Source: Myxococcota bacterium (GTDB taxonomy: Bacteria > Myxococcota_C > UBA6777). Taken from it: a stretch of 39,932 nt of DNA. The stretch covers positions 1 to 39,932 of the forward strand of contig JAKLKB010000076.1 in the NCBI GenBank assembly GCA_023150835.1. Reading direction: 5' to 3'. This document shows positions 16,289 to 23,192 of the stretch, piece by piece. The first letter of the stretch is position 1. Every line of letters starts with the position of its first letter. Under the pieces are notes generated by a model that saw only the letters and a program-made list of their open reading frames with translations, was not told the origin of the DNA and did no database searches. Made by a program: the position numbers and the translations under genes.

Positions 16289-16555
16289 TTAACTGGATTT
16301 GGCGGCTTGTTGCGCGTCATGGGGTTGCTCGTTTTGTGTGGTCGAAGCGGCTTGTGGTGTGAGGCGTCGAACTTTGAGATCGCCGACTTCATCAGGACGC
16401 AACACACCTTTGCCGAGCAATTGAGCCATGATCTCGCGGTGTTGCTGCTCATGTTCGATGGGTAGCGCATCGTCATCAGAAGTAAAGTCTACATAGATAT
16501 CTTTTTTTCCCGTTTCAAGGTTGTAGCGAAGATGGATCACGATCTCTTCAGACAT
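16289..16555 (-). CDS. 88-aa acidic protein of the ternary operon
   Basis: A small soluble protein starting at ATG 16555 with AAAGGTG six bases upstream. Residues 1-65 form a compact predicted alpha/beta unit: strand IVIHLRYN, turn ETGKKDIYVDF, then an acidic-His stretch SDDDALPIEHEQQHREIM and helix AQLLGKGVL. The last 25 residues are a Gln/Ala/Ser-rich tail. I do not recognise the family. Small proteins with an 'ETGKxDI...SD.DALP.EHE..H' pattern could be conserved partners or adaptors of this system. It lies between the FtsH-like gene (separated by a 255-bp spacer with repeats) and the large scaffold gene, on the same strand. Confidence 0.75.
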   Translation of the reverse strand: MSEEIVIHLRYNLETGKKDIYVDFTSDDDALPIEHEQQHREIMAQLLGKGVLRPDEVGDLKVRRLTPQAASTTQNEQPHDAQQAAKSS

Positions 16556-16660
16556 GAATGCACCTTTCTTTCTTTTCTGATAGTGAATCTTCTTTTTTAT
16601 GGCACACGATATCTAGCAGATGCGTGGGCGGAAGATGAAGAGTGATCCGCTGTAGCCGCC

Positions 16661-16720
16661 TAATGGTTGGGCAGCCACAGGGGGCTGCCTCTATATCTTT
16701 CGCTCACACAATGGGCGGAT
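16661..16720 (+). repeat. Family B dispersed repeat inside the ternary operon
   Basis: A copy with the palindrome GGGCAGCCACAGGGGGCTGCC and ATCTTTCGCTCACACAATGG lies in the 255-bp gap between the 88-aa gene and the FtsH-like gene. It is followed directly by a family A copy, so the pair forms a composite insertion within the transcription unit. Confidence 0.75.
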
Positions 16721-16723
16721 TTT

Positions 16724-16787
16724 CCGCCGAAATGGGGTCAAGGGGGCAAAGTTCCCTTGTGGGGCGTGGGGCAATGCCCCACACAAT
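16724..16787 (-). repeat. Family A dispersed repeat inside the ternary operon
   Basis: Contains CCGCCGAAATGGGGTCAAGG, AAAGTTCCCTTGTGGGG and the palindrome TGGGGCAATGCCCCA. It ends about 24 bp before the stop codon of the FtsH-like gene, so the operon transcript would carry its hairpin. Confidence 0.7.
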
Positions 16788-16810
16788 TATCCAATCCAAT
16801 CGCATAAGCT

Positions 16811-18982
16811 CTAAGAAGATTTGAAAGTTCGGCCTCCGAAGATATCTTTGAGTTCATGGAGTTGGAGCGTCTTTTTTTCGAGCAGCAGATCCACCAAGGT
16901 TTGAAGCTCGGTGCGGTAGTCAGCGAGAAGCTGTTCGGTGCGTTGGCGCTGCGTTTCGAGTAATTGGGCGATCTCTTGATCGATGCGGGCGGCTGCGTGT
17001 TCAGAGATAGCGCGACGGGGTCCACCTAACTCTGCGGTGTGTTCTGTGTTTGCGGCGACTGTACGCAGGCCGATGGCTTCTCCGCCCATACCCAGTTCTT
17101 CGACCATCATCCGACAAATCTCACTTGCACGCTGGAGATCGTCGTACGAACCGACGGAGATATCTCCAATCAAAAGTTGTTCGGCTAAGCGCCCTGCGAG
17201 CAGGACGCAGATATCGTCCACGAGTTCGGCGCGTGTGATGACATACTTGTTTTCTCGGACGGCTTGCATGACGTACCCGAGGACTTGGTCTTCGCCTGTC
17301 GAGATCGTCACTTTTTCGAGGGTGGGGCATTTGGGTAAAACGTAAGCGCAGAGGGCGTGTCCGGCTTCGTGGACGGCGATGGTACGTTGCTCTTTGGCGG
17401 TTAGTTTTACAGGCTTTTTCTGTTTTTGTTGTAAGATTCGATCGACGTCTTCTTCTGTAATGATATCGCTGGGATTTCCGCGCCGAAGGATCTCGCGTTT
17501 GAGTCCGCGCATGATGGCGTACAAGTGGTCACCGCTGTAGCGGATACCGTATTTTTGATCGACGAATCCGCCTGTTTTTTGTACCATGATCTGCAAGAGT
17601 TCATCGGAGATCTGGAGTGCAAAGTTCTTGCGATAGATATCCAAGATCGCTTTTCGATCATCGTCTTGGGGGTAAGGGATCTCGATTTGAAGCTCAAAAC
17701 GTCCCGGGCGCAACAGCGCGGTGTCAAGGGACTCAAGGAAGTTGGTGGTTCCGACCACAAAGACAAGTTCTTCTTTGCGAAAGCCGTCCATCTCGGTGAG
17801 TAGCTGGTTAACCATGGAGTGTTCAACGCCGCTGCCTGTGTAGGTTCCGCGTGCCGAAGCGAAGGAGTCGAGTTCGTCAAACACGATGATGGAGGGGGCA
17901 GATTTGCGTGCTTGAGAAAAAACACGACGTAGATTTTCTTCGGAATCGCCAACCCACTTGGACTTGAGTTCTGGCCCAGAGACGATAAAGAGAGTGGCAT
18001 CAAGCGCGGTGGCGATGGCTTTGGCGAAGTAGGTTTTGCCCGTTCCGGGGGGTCCGTGAAAGATCATACCTTTAGGGACAAGCTGTTCGATCTGTTTGAT
18101 CTGTTCGGGATTTTGACTGCGATCTTTGAGCAAGAGCAGATCAAGGATCTCGGAGCGGATCTTGTCTTTGACAGCGTTGTATCCGCCGAGATCGCGTTGC
18201 AGATCGACGTTGGGCAGTTCGCAATCGGAGACGAGAGTCATCTGGCGGATCTCGTGATAGATGGCTTTGGTGGCTTCGGGGTGCGCGGGGTCAAAGTCAA
18301 GGCGTTGTGCGAGGTGACCGAGGATCTGGCGACAACGGACAGCATTGACTCCTGAGAGGTATTTGTAAAGTGCAAAGGGGTTAAAGGTTTCCGTCCCGAA
18401 TTTGCGGGCTTCGCGTTGCAGGATGATGGTGGGGAGCTGATCGCGAGGGATGCCGATCAGGGCGTGGCGGACGGCAAAAACATTTTCGATCACCTTGGGG
18501 AGTTCAAAGCTGGGGTCTTTGAAGCCAAGGAAGACGAGATCGGGATTTTCGTAAAAAAGCGTAGCGGCTTCGCGGGTTTCCATATTGAGTCCGCTGCGTG
18601 TGGTGGTGGTCAGGACGTCGAGGTGCGGGAGGACGATGATCTGTTCGTTGTCGCCAGAAAAGACGACCTCTTGGAGTTCGCGCAAGATGCGCTGCATACG
18701 GGTGGTGTTGGCGGTGAGTGCGCTTTCTTCTTCTTCGCCTCCTGCGTGTCCAGAGATCAAGCGACAGCGCAAGCGCGGTTCGGCGTTGCTGCGGCGCAAG
18801 CGTGCGCGTAAAGCTTTGTAAAGGTAAAGCGTCAGTTGTTTATCGCATTCGATTAGAACAGAAAGTCCGAGGCGTAGCTTCTCTTCAATCCAATCCAGTT
18901 CATCGCGGTAGATGGCTTCGGTGGCTTCGTCATAGGTCAGGGCTTGGGGGAGCGAAGAGATGGCGATCTGGTGGTTGGACAT
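16811..18982 (-). CDS. Soluble FtsH-like AAA+ protease (M41) of the ternary operon
   Basis: A 723-aa FtsH-family protein without predicted membrane segments. An N-terminal domain (1-250) contains an ATPase-like block (IIVLPHLDVLTTTTRSG, then 'FLGFKDPSFELP'), which may be a degenerate AAA half. The functional AAA+ module follows: Walker A GPPGTGKT 310-317, Walker B IIVFDELD 365-372, second region of homology with LLRPGRFE 423-430. The M41 zinc protease has HEAGH at 538-542 and the third ligand Asp615 in VGSYDDLQRAS. ATPase and protease both look intact. Ordinary FtsH is about 640 aa with two N-terminal TM helices, so this is a specialised cytoplasmic paralogue. Start ATG 18982 has AGGAAGAG upstream, 47 bp after the 192-aa gene. 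Confidence 0.93.
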   Translation of the reverse strand: MSNHQIAISSLPQALTYDEATEAIYRDELDWIEEKLRLGLSVLIECDKQLTLYLYKALRARLRRSNAEPRLRCRLISGHAGGEEEESALTANTTRMQRILRELQEVVFSGDNEQIIVLPHLDVLTTTTRSGLNMETREAATLFYENPDLVFLGFKDPSFELPKVIENVFAVRHALIGIPRDQLPTIILQREARKFGTETFNPFALYKYLSGVNAVRCRQILGHLAQRLDFDPAHPEATKAIYHEIRQMTLVSDCELPNVDLQRDLGGYNAVKDKIRSEILDLLLLKDRSQNPEQIKQIEQLVPKGMIFHGPPGTGKTYFAKAIATALDATLFIVSGPELKSKWVGDSEENLRRVFSQARKSAPSIIVFDELDSFASARGTYTGSGVEHSMVNQLLTEMDGFRKEELVFVVGTTNFLESLDTALLRPGRFELQIEIPYPQDDDRKAILDIYRKNFALQISDELLQIMVQKTGGFVDQKYGIRYSGDHLYAIMRGLKREILRRGNPSDIITEEDVDRILQQKQKKPVKLTAKEQRTIAVHEAGHALCAYVLPKCPTLEKVTISTGEDQVLGYVMQAVRENKYVITRAELVDDICVLLAGRLAEQLLIGDISVGSYDDLQRASEICRMMVEELGMGGEAIGLRTVAANTEHTAELGGPRRAISEHAAARIDQEIAQLLETQRQRTEQLLADYRTELQTLVDLLLEKKTLQLHELKDIFGGRTFKSS

Positions 18983-19029
18983 GTCTCTTCCTTTGCTTTT
19001 GGAGGGGAGTTGGCTTGGGATGAGAATCT

Positions 19030-19608
19030 CTATCGTGCAACGCGGATCACGAGTTCGTACTGGCCTTGCGAAGTAGATTCGCGGATATCCAAGACCTCGC
19101 CGAGTTGTCGGGCTTTGCGTTTCAGACTTTCGGCATAAACTTCTTGGAGAATCTGATGGGCATTTTGTAAGCGTTCTTGTTCTGCATCAAGCAGGCTTTG
19201 CGTGATTTGCCTTTGGATTGTTTCGGCTTCGCGTTTCAGATTATCACGTGCTTTGGCTTCTTCAAGGAGAAGGGCTTGTCGGGCATTTTCTTGGGCATTG
19301 CTTTTTCTGTCATAGGCATAGCCTGTGGCTTGGACATCCGTTTTTAGGATTTTTTCTTGTTCGAGCGAGGCTTGCATCTCCATTTTTTCGAGATCGTAGG
19401 TGATGGTTTCGCCTTGATTTCCTTGGGCGGTCCATTGGTTGGGGGCGGTTTCTTGGAAGCCGCGTTGTTGGAGGACGGTTGCCATGATATCGCGCATCTC
19501 GCTTTCGCTGAGGATGGGAGTAAGAGCGATAGGGCGAACTAACCGATCGGATAGCGAAAAGCGTTCTTTGACGGAGGACTTGACTTCGACGTGGTAGACT
19601 TGGCTCAC
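19030..19608 (-). CDS. 192-aa coiled-coil protein of the ternary operon
   Basis: A small soluble protein. Residues 1-90 form an alpha/beta domain (YHVEVKSSV, then 'MRDIMATVLQQRGFQE'), followed by a long charged coiled coil (about 85-165, rich in Glu/Gln/Lys/Arg/Ala) and a C-terminal strand QYELVIRVAR. The N-terminal layout faintly recalls DUF1257/Ycf35 proteins that accompany AAA proteins, but this is only impressionistic. The start is GTG 19608: AAAGGAG lies six bases upstream. An ATG 24 bases further up would place that ribosome-binding site inside the gene. It lies between the 431-aa gene (62-bp gap) and the FtsH-like gene (47-bp gap). It may be an adaptor for the protease. Confidence 0.78.
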   Translation of the reverse strand: MSQVYHVEVKSSVKERFSLSDRLVRPIALTPILSESEMRDIMATVLQQRGFQETAPNQWTAQGNQGETITYDLEKMEMQASLEQEKILKTDVQATGYAYDRKSNAQENARQALLLEEAKARDNLKREAETIQRQITQSLLDAEQERLQNAHQILQEVYAESLKRKARQLGEVLDIRESTSQGQYELVIRVAR

Positions 19609-19670
19609 GGACGGCTCCTTTTGGAGAGGCATGATACGCTTGTTGGCGTGGCCTCTGGTGGTGTGAAGAT

Positions 19671-20966
19671 TCAGCCGAGGGTGGGCTGGAGTGTACGTTT
19701 GAGTTCCTTGTAGGTTTGGAAAACCTCCGCAAAGCGTGTTTCTGCGTAGGTTTGGAGAAAGAGGCGATGTGCAGCGTCGCGCTCTGTCGGGTGTAGCGAG
19801 CGGATATCTTCGGCGATATCTTGGATCTGTGCGATCAATCCGATGGCTTGGAGTAGTTCGTCAGTTAGCGTCTGTCGGTCGTTCATGCGTAGGGAGTGGC
19901 TGGCTTCATGAAGCCAGCGCGGCCAATGGACGGTGAGTTGGTCTTGAGCGAGCCAGAGAGAAAAGATCTCTAACCAAGGGGCGAGCAAGTCGTAGCGCTC
20001 GGCTTGTTGAAAGAGATCGATCGCAGAAGACCAGATGCGGTGCATCTGATCGAAATAGTGCAGAAAGGCTTCGGAAGTTGGGTTGGTTTTGGGTGGGGTG
20101 TGTTTTTGGAGCCATGCGTTGCGCAGAAGGGAACCGATCCAAGGCATGAGCGGGGCGACGGATGGATCGAGAAGAAGACGGAGGGCGTCCAGTCCTTGTT
20201 GTTTGGCGCGTTGGTCTTGATGAAAAGAGACAAGCAGGATCAATGGGTTGTTTCGCCACGCGGGATGGGTTGAGCATTCAGGGGGGAGGTGTTGCTGCAC
20301 AAAAGTATAAAGAAAAAAGTGAAGAAGGAGATCGCCATTTTGTCTTGGGTAGAGTGTTGAAAGATGCCGCCATTGTGCATCGAGTACACGTCGCTTGCGC
20401 TGTTCAGAGAGGATGTCTTTTTGGGGAGAGGCCTGATCTTTTCGGGAAGAAGCCGCAGGCTGGGATATCTTGGGGGCATCGGGTGAAGGGAGTGGCTCGT
20501 GGGGGGTGTGCTTTTTTTGGGGGGGGTAAAGTTGGAAGAGATTGAACAGGATGATCAGGGTATCGATGCTGACGTTGCCAAAATTGAGAGGATGGGTAGG
20601 CCAATGGGGGGCATTCCAGAGGCGCGATGTTTGGGGTTTTTCGTGTCCTTTTTTTGCAAAGGAGCGGAGCTGCCAGCCTGTTTGGTTGCACAGAGTTTTG
20701 AGCGTGCCGCAGACGAAGATATCGTGTAGTGCTTCGAGAGCTTCGCGACTGGCGATGTGTTCGTCTTTGAGCGGGAGGATAGAGGTAAGAAAAGGACGCG
20801 GTGGGCGTTCTGGATCGTCGAAGAGATGGGCAGCGAAGGGGATAAGCGCGTGGAAAAAGGCTTTTTGTTCGGGGGTGGGTTCGTCGTGAGAGATGGGGAT
20901 GCCGTTGTGTTCGTGTTGAGAAGAAGGGAAGACTTGGGGGAGAGAAGGTGTGAGCATGGTGGTCAT
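19671..20966 (-). CDS. 431-aa helical protein of the ternary operon, unknown
   Basis: A mostly alpha-helical soluble protein that I do not recognise. Residues about 25-160 include 'FLTSILPLKDEHIASREALE' and 'FGNVSIDTLIILFNLF'. A Pro/Ser/Lys-rich linker spans about 160-190. Residues 195-431 look like helical repeats ending in a charged 'FQTYKELKRTL'. Its ATG (20966) overlaps the TGA of the radical-SAM gene in the ATGA arrangement, so the two are translationally coupled and probably made in fixed ratio. ATG 20957 is an alternative start. An in-frame extension to 21785 is only the antisense of the radical-SAM gene. Its position fits one of the variable accessory components of FtsH/MoxR/vWA systems. 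Confidence 0.75.
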   Translation of the reverse strand: MTTMLTPSLPQVFPSSQHEHNGIPISHDEPTPEQKAFFHALIPFAAHLFDDPERPPRPFLTSILPLKDEHIASREALEALHDIFVCGTLKTLCNQTGWQLRSFAKKGHEKPQTSRLWNAPHWPTHPLNFGNVSIDTLIILFNLFQLYPPQKKHTPHEPLPSPDAPKISQPAASSRKDQASPQKDILSEQRKRRVLDAQWRHLSTLYPRQNGDLLLHFFLYTFVQQHLPPECSTHPAWRNNPLILLVSFHQDQRAKQQGLDALRLLLDPSVAPLMPWIGSLLRNAWLQKHTPPKTNPTSEAFLHYFDQMHRIWSSAIDLFQQAERYDLLAPWLEIFSLWLAQDQLTVHWPRWLHEASHSLRMNDRQTLTDELLQAIGLIAQIQDIAEDIRSLHPTERDAAHRLFLQTYAETRFAEVFQTYKELKRTLQPTLG

Positions 20967-21634
20967 TTCCCTGTAGGTTGGAGAAGAAGGCGGGTGAGGT
21001 CTTGGTGTGGGAAACCGTTGATGGATATCTGGCCGTTGTGAAGGCGGATCTCGATGGTGTTGTTTGCAGCGGGCCAGCCCGCTTGTTCGTCGCGGAGGTG
21101 GGCGTAATGTGGGGAGAGGAAGTGGATCTGTTGGTTGTCTGAGCCGATCCATCGGCGTTTGTGGCTGTGTTGTGCGGGAAGATAAGGCCCATCGATCAGG
21201 AGATCCGTGTGGGCGAGCAAGGCATCCCACGCGGGGCGTTTGGCTTGTTGGAGAGATCGCAGGGTGTAGCCCGTGAAGACCATGACGGAAAGCCCGTGCT
21301 CTTGGGCGGCTTGGGCAAGGCGAGCCAGACCGACGGCTTGGGCGAAGGGTTCGCCTCCGAGCAGCGTGATCCCTTCGATCCCTTCGGTCGAGAGAGTTTT
21401 TTGGATGACGTCTTGTGTGGTTTGTAGCTGTCGGGGCTGGAAGGCCAGCATGTGAGGATTGCAACATCCGATGCAGCGAAAGGGACATCCTTGTACCCAA
21501 AGAGCCATGCGTTTTCCCGGTCCTTCGGCCTCGGTGCATTGGACAACAGCGGCGACGTTGATCAGGTGGCCTGTGTCGATTTGGGCCTGTAGGTCGGCCT
21601 CTTCGAGGGAGAACTTGGGGTTTGTGGGGATCAT
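20963..21634 (-). CDS. NrdG-like radical SAM protein heading the ternary operon
   Basis: A 223-aa radical SAM protein of the small activase type (4Fe-4S single-cluster, NrdG/PflA-like). The CX3CX2C cluster motif is Cys50-Cys54-Cys57 in WVQGCPFRCIGC. SAM-binding GGEPF is at 93-97, followed by 'MVFTGYTL' and 'LIDGPYL', both typical of NrdG. Classical NrdG activates an anaerobic ribonucleotide reductase, but no glycyl-radical enzyme gene is visible in the window. Here it is coupled by ATGA overlap to the 431-aa protein, suggesting a role within the ternary system, such as modifying a partner. The C-terminal 60 residues beyond the NrdG core are extra. Start ATG 21634 has GGAG five bases upstream; the extension to 22198 runs through a minisatellite and is rejected. 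Confidence 0.88.
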   Translation of the reverse strand: MIPTNPKFSLEEADLQAQIDTGHLINVAAVVQCTEAEGPGKRMALWVQGCPFRCIGCCNPHMLAFQPRQLQTTQDVIQKTLSTEGIEGITLLGGEPFAQAVGLARLAQAAQEHGLSVMVFTGYTLRSLQQAKRPAWDALLAHTDLLIDGPYLPAQHSHKRRWIGSDNQQIHFLSPHYAHLRDEQAGWPAANNTIEIRLHNGQISINGFPHQDLTRLLLQPTGK

Positions 21635-22130
21635 CAAGACTCCGTGTGGTGTTTCCTCTTTCGAGCCGTTGCGACAAAGGCGGAAGGCGTTTTGTCGGGT
21701 CGCTTGTTTGGAGACGTTGTTCAAGGTAGTCGGTCGATAGGGGGCTGACAAGTGCGTACAAGCGCAAAGCATACGCAAAAGCCATAGAGAGGTTCGTTGC
21801 GAAGGAAAGCGCGGGGCGTTGTGAGCGAGAAGGTGGAGTGGCGGGAGGTTGAGAAGGCGAAGTCGCGGTAAGCCGAGAAGGCGAAAGTTGAGAAGGCGAA
21901 GTCGCGGTAAGCCGAGAAGGCGAAAGTTGAGAAGGCGAAAGATCGGGAGGATAGGTGAATTAAAAAAAAGATGCAAGGAGGGTGTGACAGGGGGGGAAAT
22001 TGTGTTATGGAGGGGCGGGTCTTGGCGTTGCGGTGGTGGATCATGCCGCTGTATCGGCGAGGATCGCCGTGTCGTTTGCGGGTAGAGGTGGTCTCTATGT
22101 GTGAGCGGCGCATCAGATCGAGGTGAGGAT
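21635..22130. other. Divergent promoter spacer with minisatellite
   Basis: 496 bp between the leftward ternary operon and the rightward response-regulator gene. It should hold both promoters. The only structured element I can see is the 39-bp minisatellite at 21848-21940, followed by an A-rich stretch near 21960. No ORF with a ribosome-binding site and no dispersed repeat was recognised. Confidence 0.5.
21848..21940 (+). repeat. 39-bp minisatellite, 2.4 units
   Basis: Two identical 39-bp units starting GTTGAGAAGGCGAAGTCGCG at 21848 and 21887, plus a 15-bp third copy from 21926. Each unit itself contains near copies of GAGAAGGCGAA, so it probably arose from an older 20-bp duplication. It sits midway between the two divergent promoters. 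Confidence 0.9.
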
Positions 22131-22835
22131 ATGTCTGCTTTGGTGTTGGTCGTTGAGGATGAGCAGGATCTGGTACGCGCACTGGAGTATAACCTCAAAC
22201 GTGAGGGGTATCAGGTGCGTAGCGCGTTGACAGGAGAGGAAGCGTTGGCCCAAGCCGCACGAGAACCTGTGCCGGATCTGGTGTTGTTGGACTTGATGTT
22301 GCCCGATATGTCGGGGGTTGAAGTGTGCCGTCAGTTGCGGCGCAACGAAGCAACGTGCGAAGTTCCGATCGTGATGATCACCGCAAAAGGCGAAGAGATC
22401 GACCGTGTAGTGGGTTTTGAGGTGGGGGCGGATGATTATGTGGTGAAGCCGTTTAGTGTGCGTGAGTTGATGTTGCGGGTGCGTGCGATCTTGCGGCGTG
22501 CGCAACCAGAAACGCCCGAGACACGGGATTTGCGGTTTGGCTGTTTGCGGATCGATACCGAAGCGCATCGGGTGTGGGTGGATGAAGAAGAGCGGCGTTT
22601 GACGGCATTGGAGTTTCGGTTGTTGCACACGTTTTTAACGCGGCGTGGACGGGTGCAGACGCGGGAGATGTTGTTGCAGGATGTTTGGGGGATCGATGCG
22701 GATGTATCGACTCGGACGGTGGATACGCATGTAAAGCGGCTGCGTGAAAAACTCGGTGAAGCGGGCGCGTACGTCAAAACGCTGCGTGGTGTGGGGTATC
22801 GTTTCCGAACCCAACCAGACAGCGACGATCTTTGA
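22131..22835 (+). CDS. OmpR/PhoB-family response regulator
   Basis: A 234-aa two-component regulator. The receiver domain (about 3-120) has the acidic pair Glu9/Asp10, phosphoacceptor Asp54 in LVLLDLMLPDMSG, and Lys105 in VKPFSVREL. The winged-helix DNA-binding domain (about 135-228) has LTALEFRLLHTFL, the recognition-helix region STRTVDTHVKRLREKLG, and the wing VKTLRGVGYRF. The layout is PhoB-like. The partner kinase is encoded 357 bp downstream on the same strand. The start is ATG 22131 with AGG seven bases upstream; a GTG ten codons earlier is in frame but poorly placed. The signal is unknown; phosphate sensing is only suggested by the PhoB/PhoR-like pairing, and no pst genes are present. 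Confidence 0.92.
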   Translation: MSALVLVVEDEQDLVRALEYNLKREGYQVRSALTGEEALAQAAREPVPDLVLLDLMLPDMSGVEVCRQLRRNEATCEVPIVMITAKGEEIDRVVGFEVGADDYVVKPFSVRELMLRVRAILRRAQPETPETRDLRFGCLRIDTEAHRVWVDEEERRLTALEFRLLHTFLTRRGRVQTREMLLQDVWGIDADVSTRTVDTHVKRLREKLGEAGAYVKTLRGVGYRFRTQPDSDDL

Positions 22836-22899
22836 TCTTTGTCTGTTTGGTTTGAGAGGACTTAGACGAAATCCGAGTACACAGCAAAGGAGAGTACGT

Positions 22900-22974
22900 G
22901 GACGCCCGATTATAGGGCAGCCACAGGGGGCTACCCCTACATCTTTACGATCACACAACGGGCGGATTTCGTAT
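22900..22974 (+). repeat. Family B dispersed repeat
   Basis: GACGCCCGATTATAGGGCAG, CCACAGGGGGCTACCCCTAC, CATCTTTACGATCACACAAC, GGGCGGATTTC. Very similar to the copies at 25794-25866 and 131-200. Confidence 0.78.
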
Positions 22975-22991
22975 GGCGCATTTGGATGATT

Positions 22992-23117
22992 TTGTGGGGT
23001 GTCACCCCACGCCCCACAAGGGAGCAAAGCTCCCTTGACCCCGTGTTTGGCGAAGAGATCACAGGTTTCAAAACAACAGCTTTGTCGCTTGAAGTGTCGC
23101 GAACACGGCTTTTTTTG
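22992..23117 (+). repeat. Family A dispersed repeat
   Basis: Starts TTGTGGGGTGTCACCCCACG, then GCCCCACAAGGGAGCAAAGC, CCCTTGACCCCGTGTTTGGC and GAAGAGATCACAGGTTTCAA, ending GCGAACACGGCTTTTTTT. It is aligned over about 120 bp with 3013-3139. Confidence 0.78.
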
Positions 23118-23192
23118 GTAACAAGTCACTTCTATTTGATAGGGCTTTTGAGGGGCGAGAGAAAACAGCAAAAAGGCCGAGAAGCGGTCGGG

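Larger units (their letters stand above)
22836..23192. other. Spacer between response regulator and kinase genes, repeat-filled
   Basis: 357 bp between two genes that are normally adjacent or overlapping. Family B (22900-22974) and family A (22992-23117) repeats occupy most of it. The region reads through in frame with the kinase from 22986, but that translation is repeat-derived and precedes a good membrane anchor. Confidence 0.6.

Noticed and set aside
13002-19632. Reading the operon as a standard BatA/BatB aerotolerance or CO-dehydrogenase maturation cluster
   Set aside because: No Bat-type membrane vWA proteins, DUF58 protein or Cox subunits are present, while an FtsH-like protease and unknown scaffolds are.
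19671-21785. 704-aa version of the 431-aa gene
   Set aside because: The added 273 codons are antisense to the radical-SAM gene with Arg/Pro-rich, structureless composition.
20963-22198. Radical-SAM gene read as a 411-aa protein
   Set aside because: The extra 188 N-terminal codons translate a 39-bp minisatellite and noncoding DNA; ATG 21634 has a good ribosome-binding site and family-length product.
22986-23192. Longer N-terminus of the sensor kinase
   Set aside because: It is translated from a family A repeat and would put 69 residues before the first TM helix without a ribosome-binding site.
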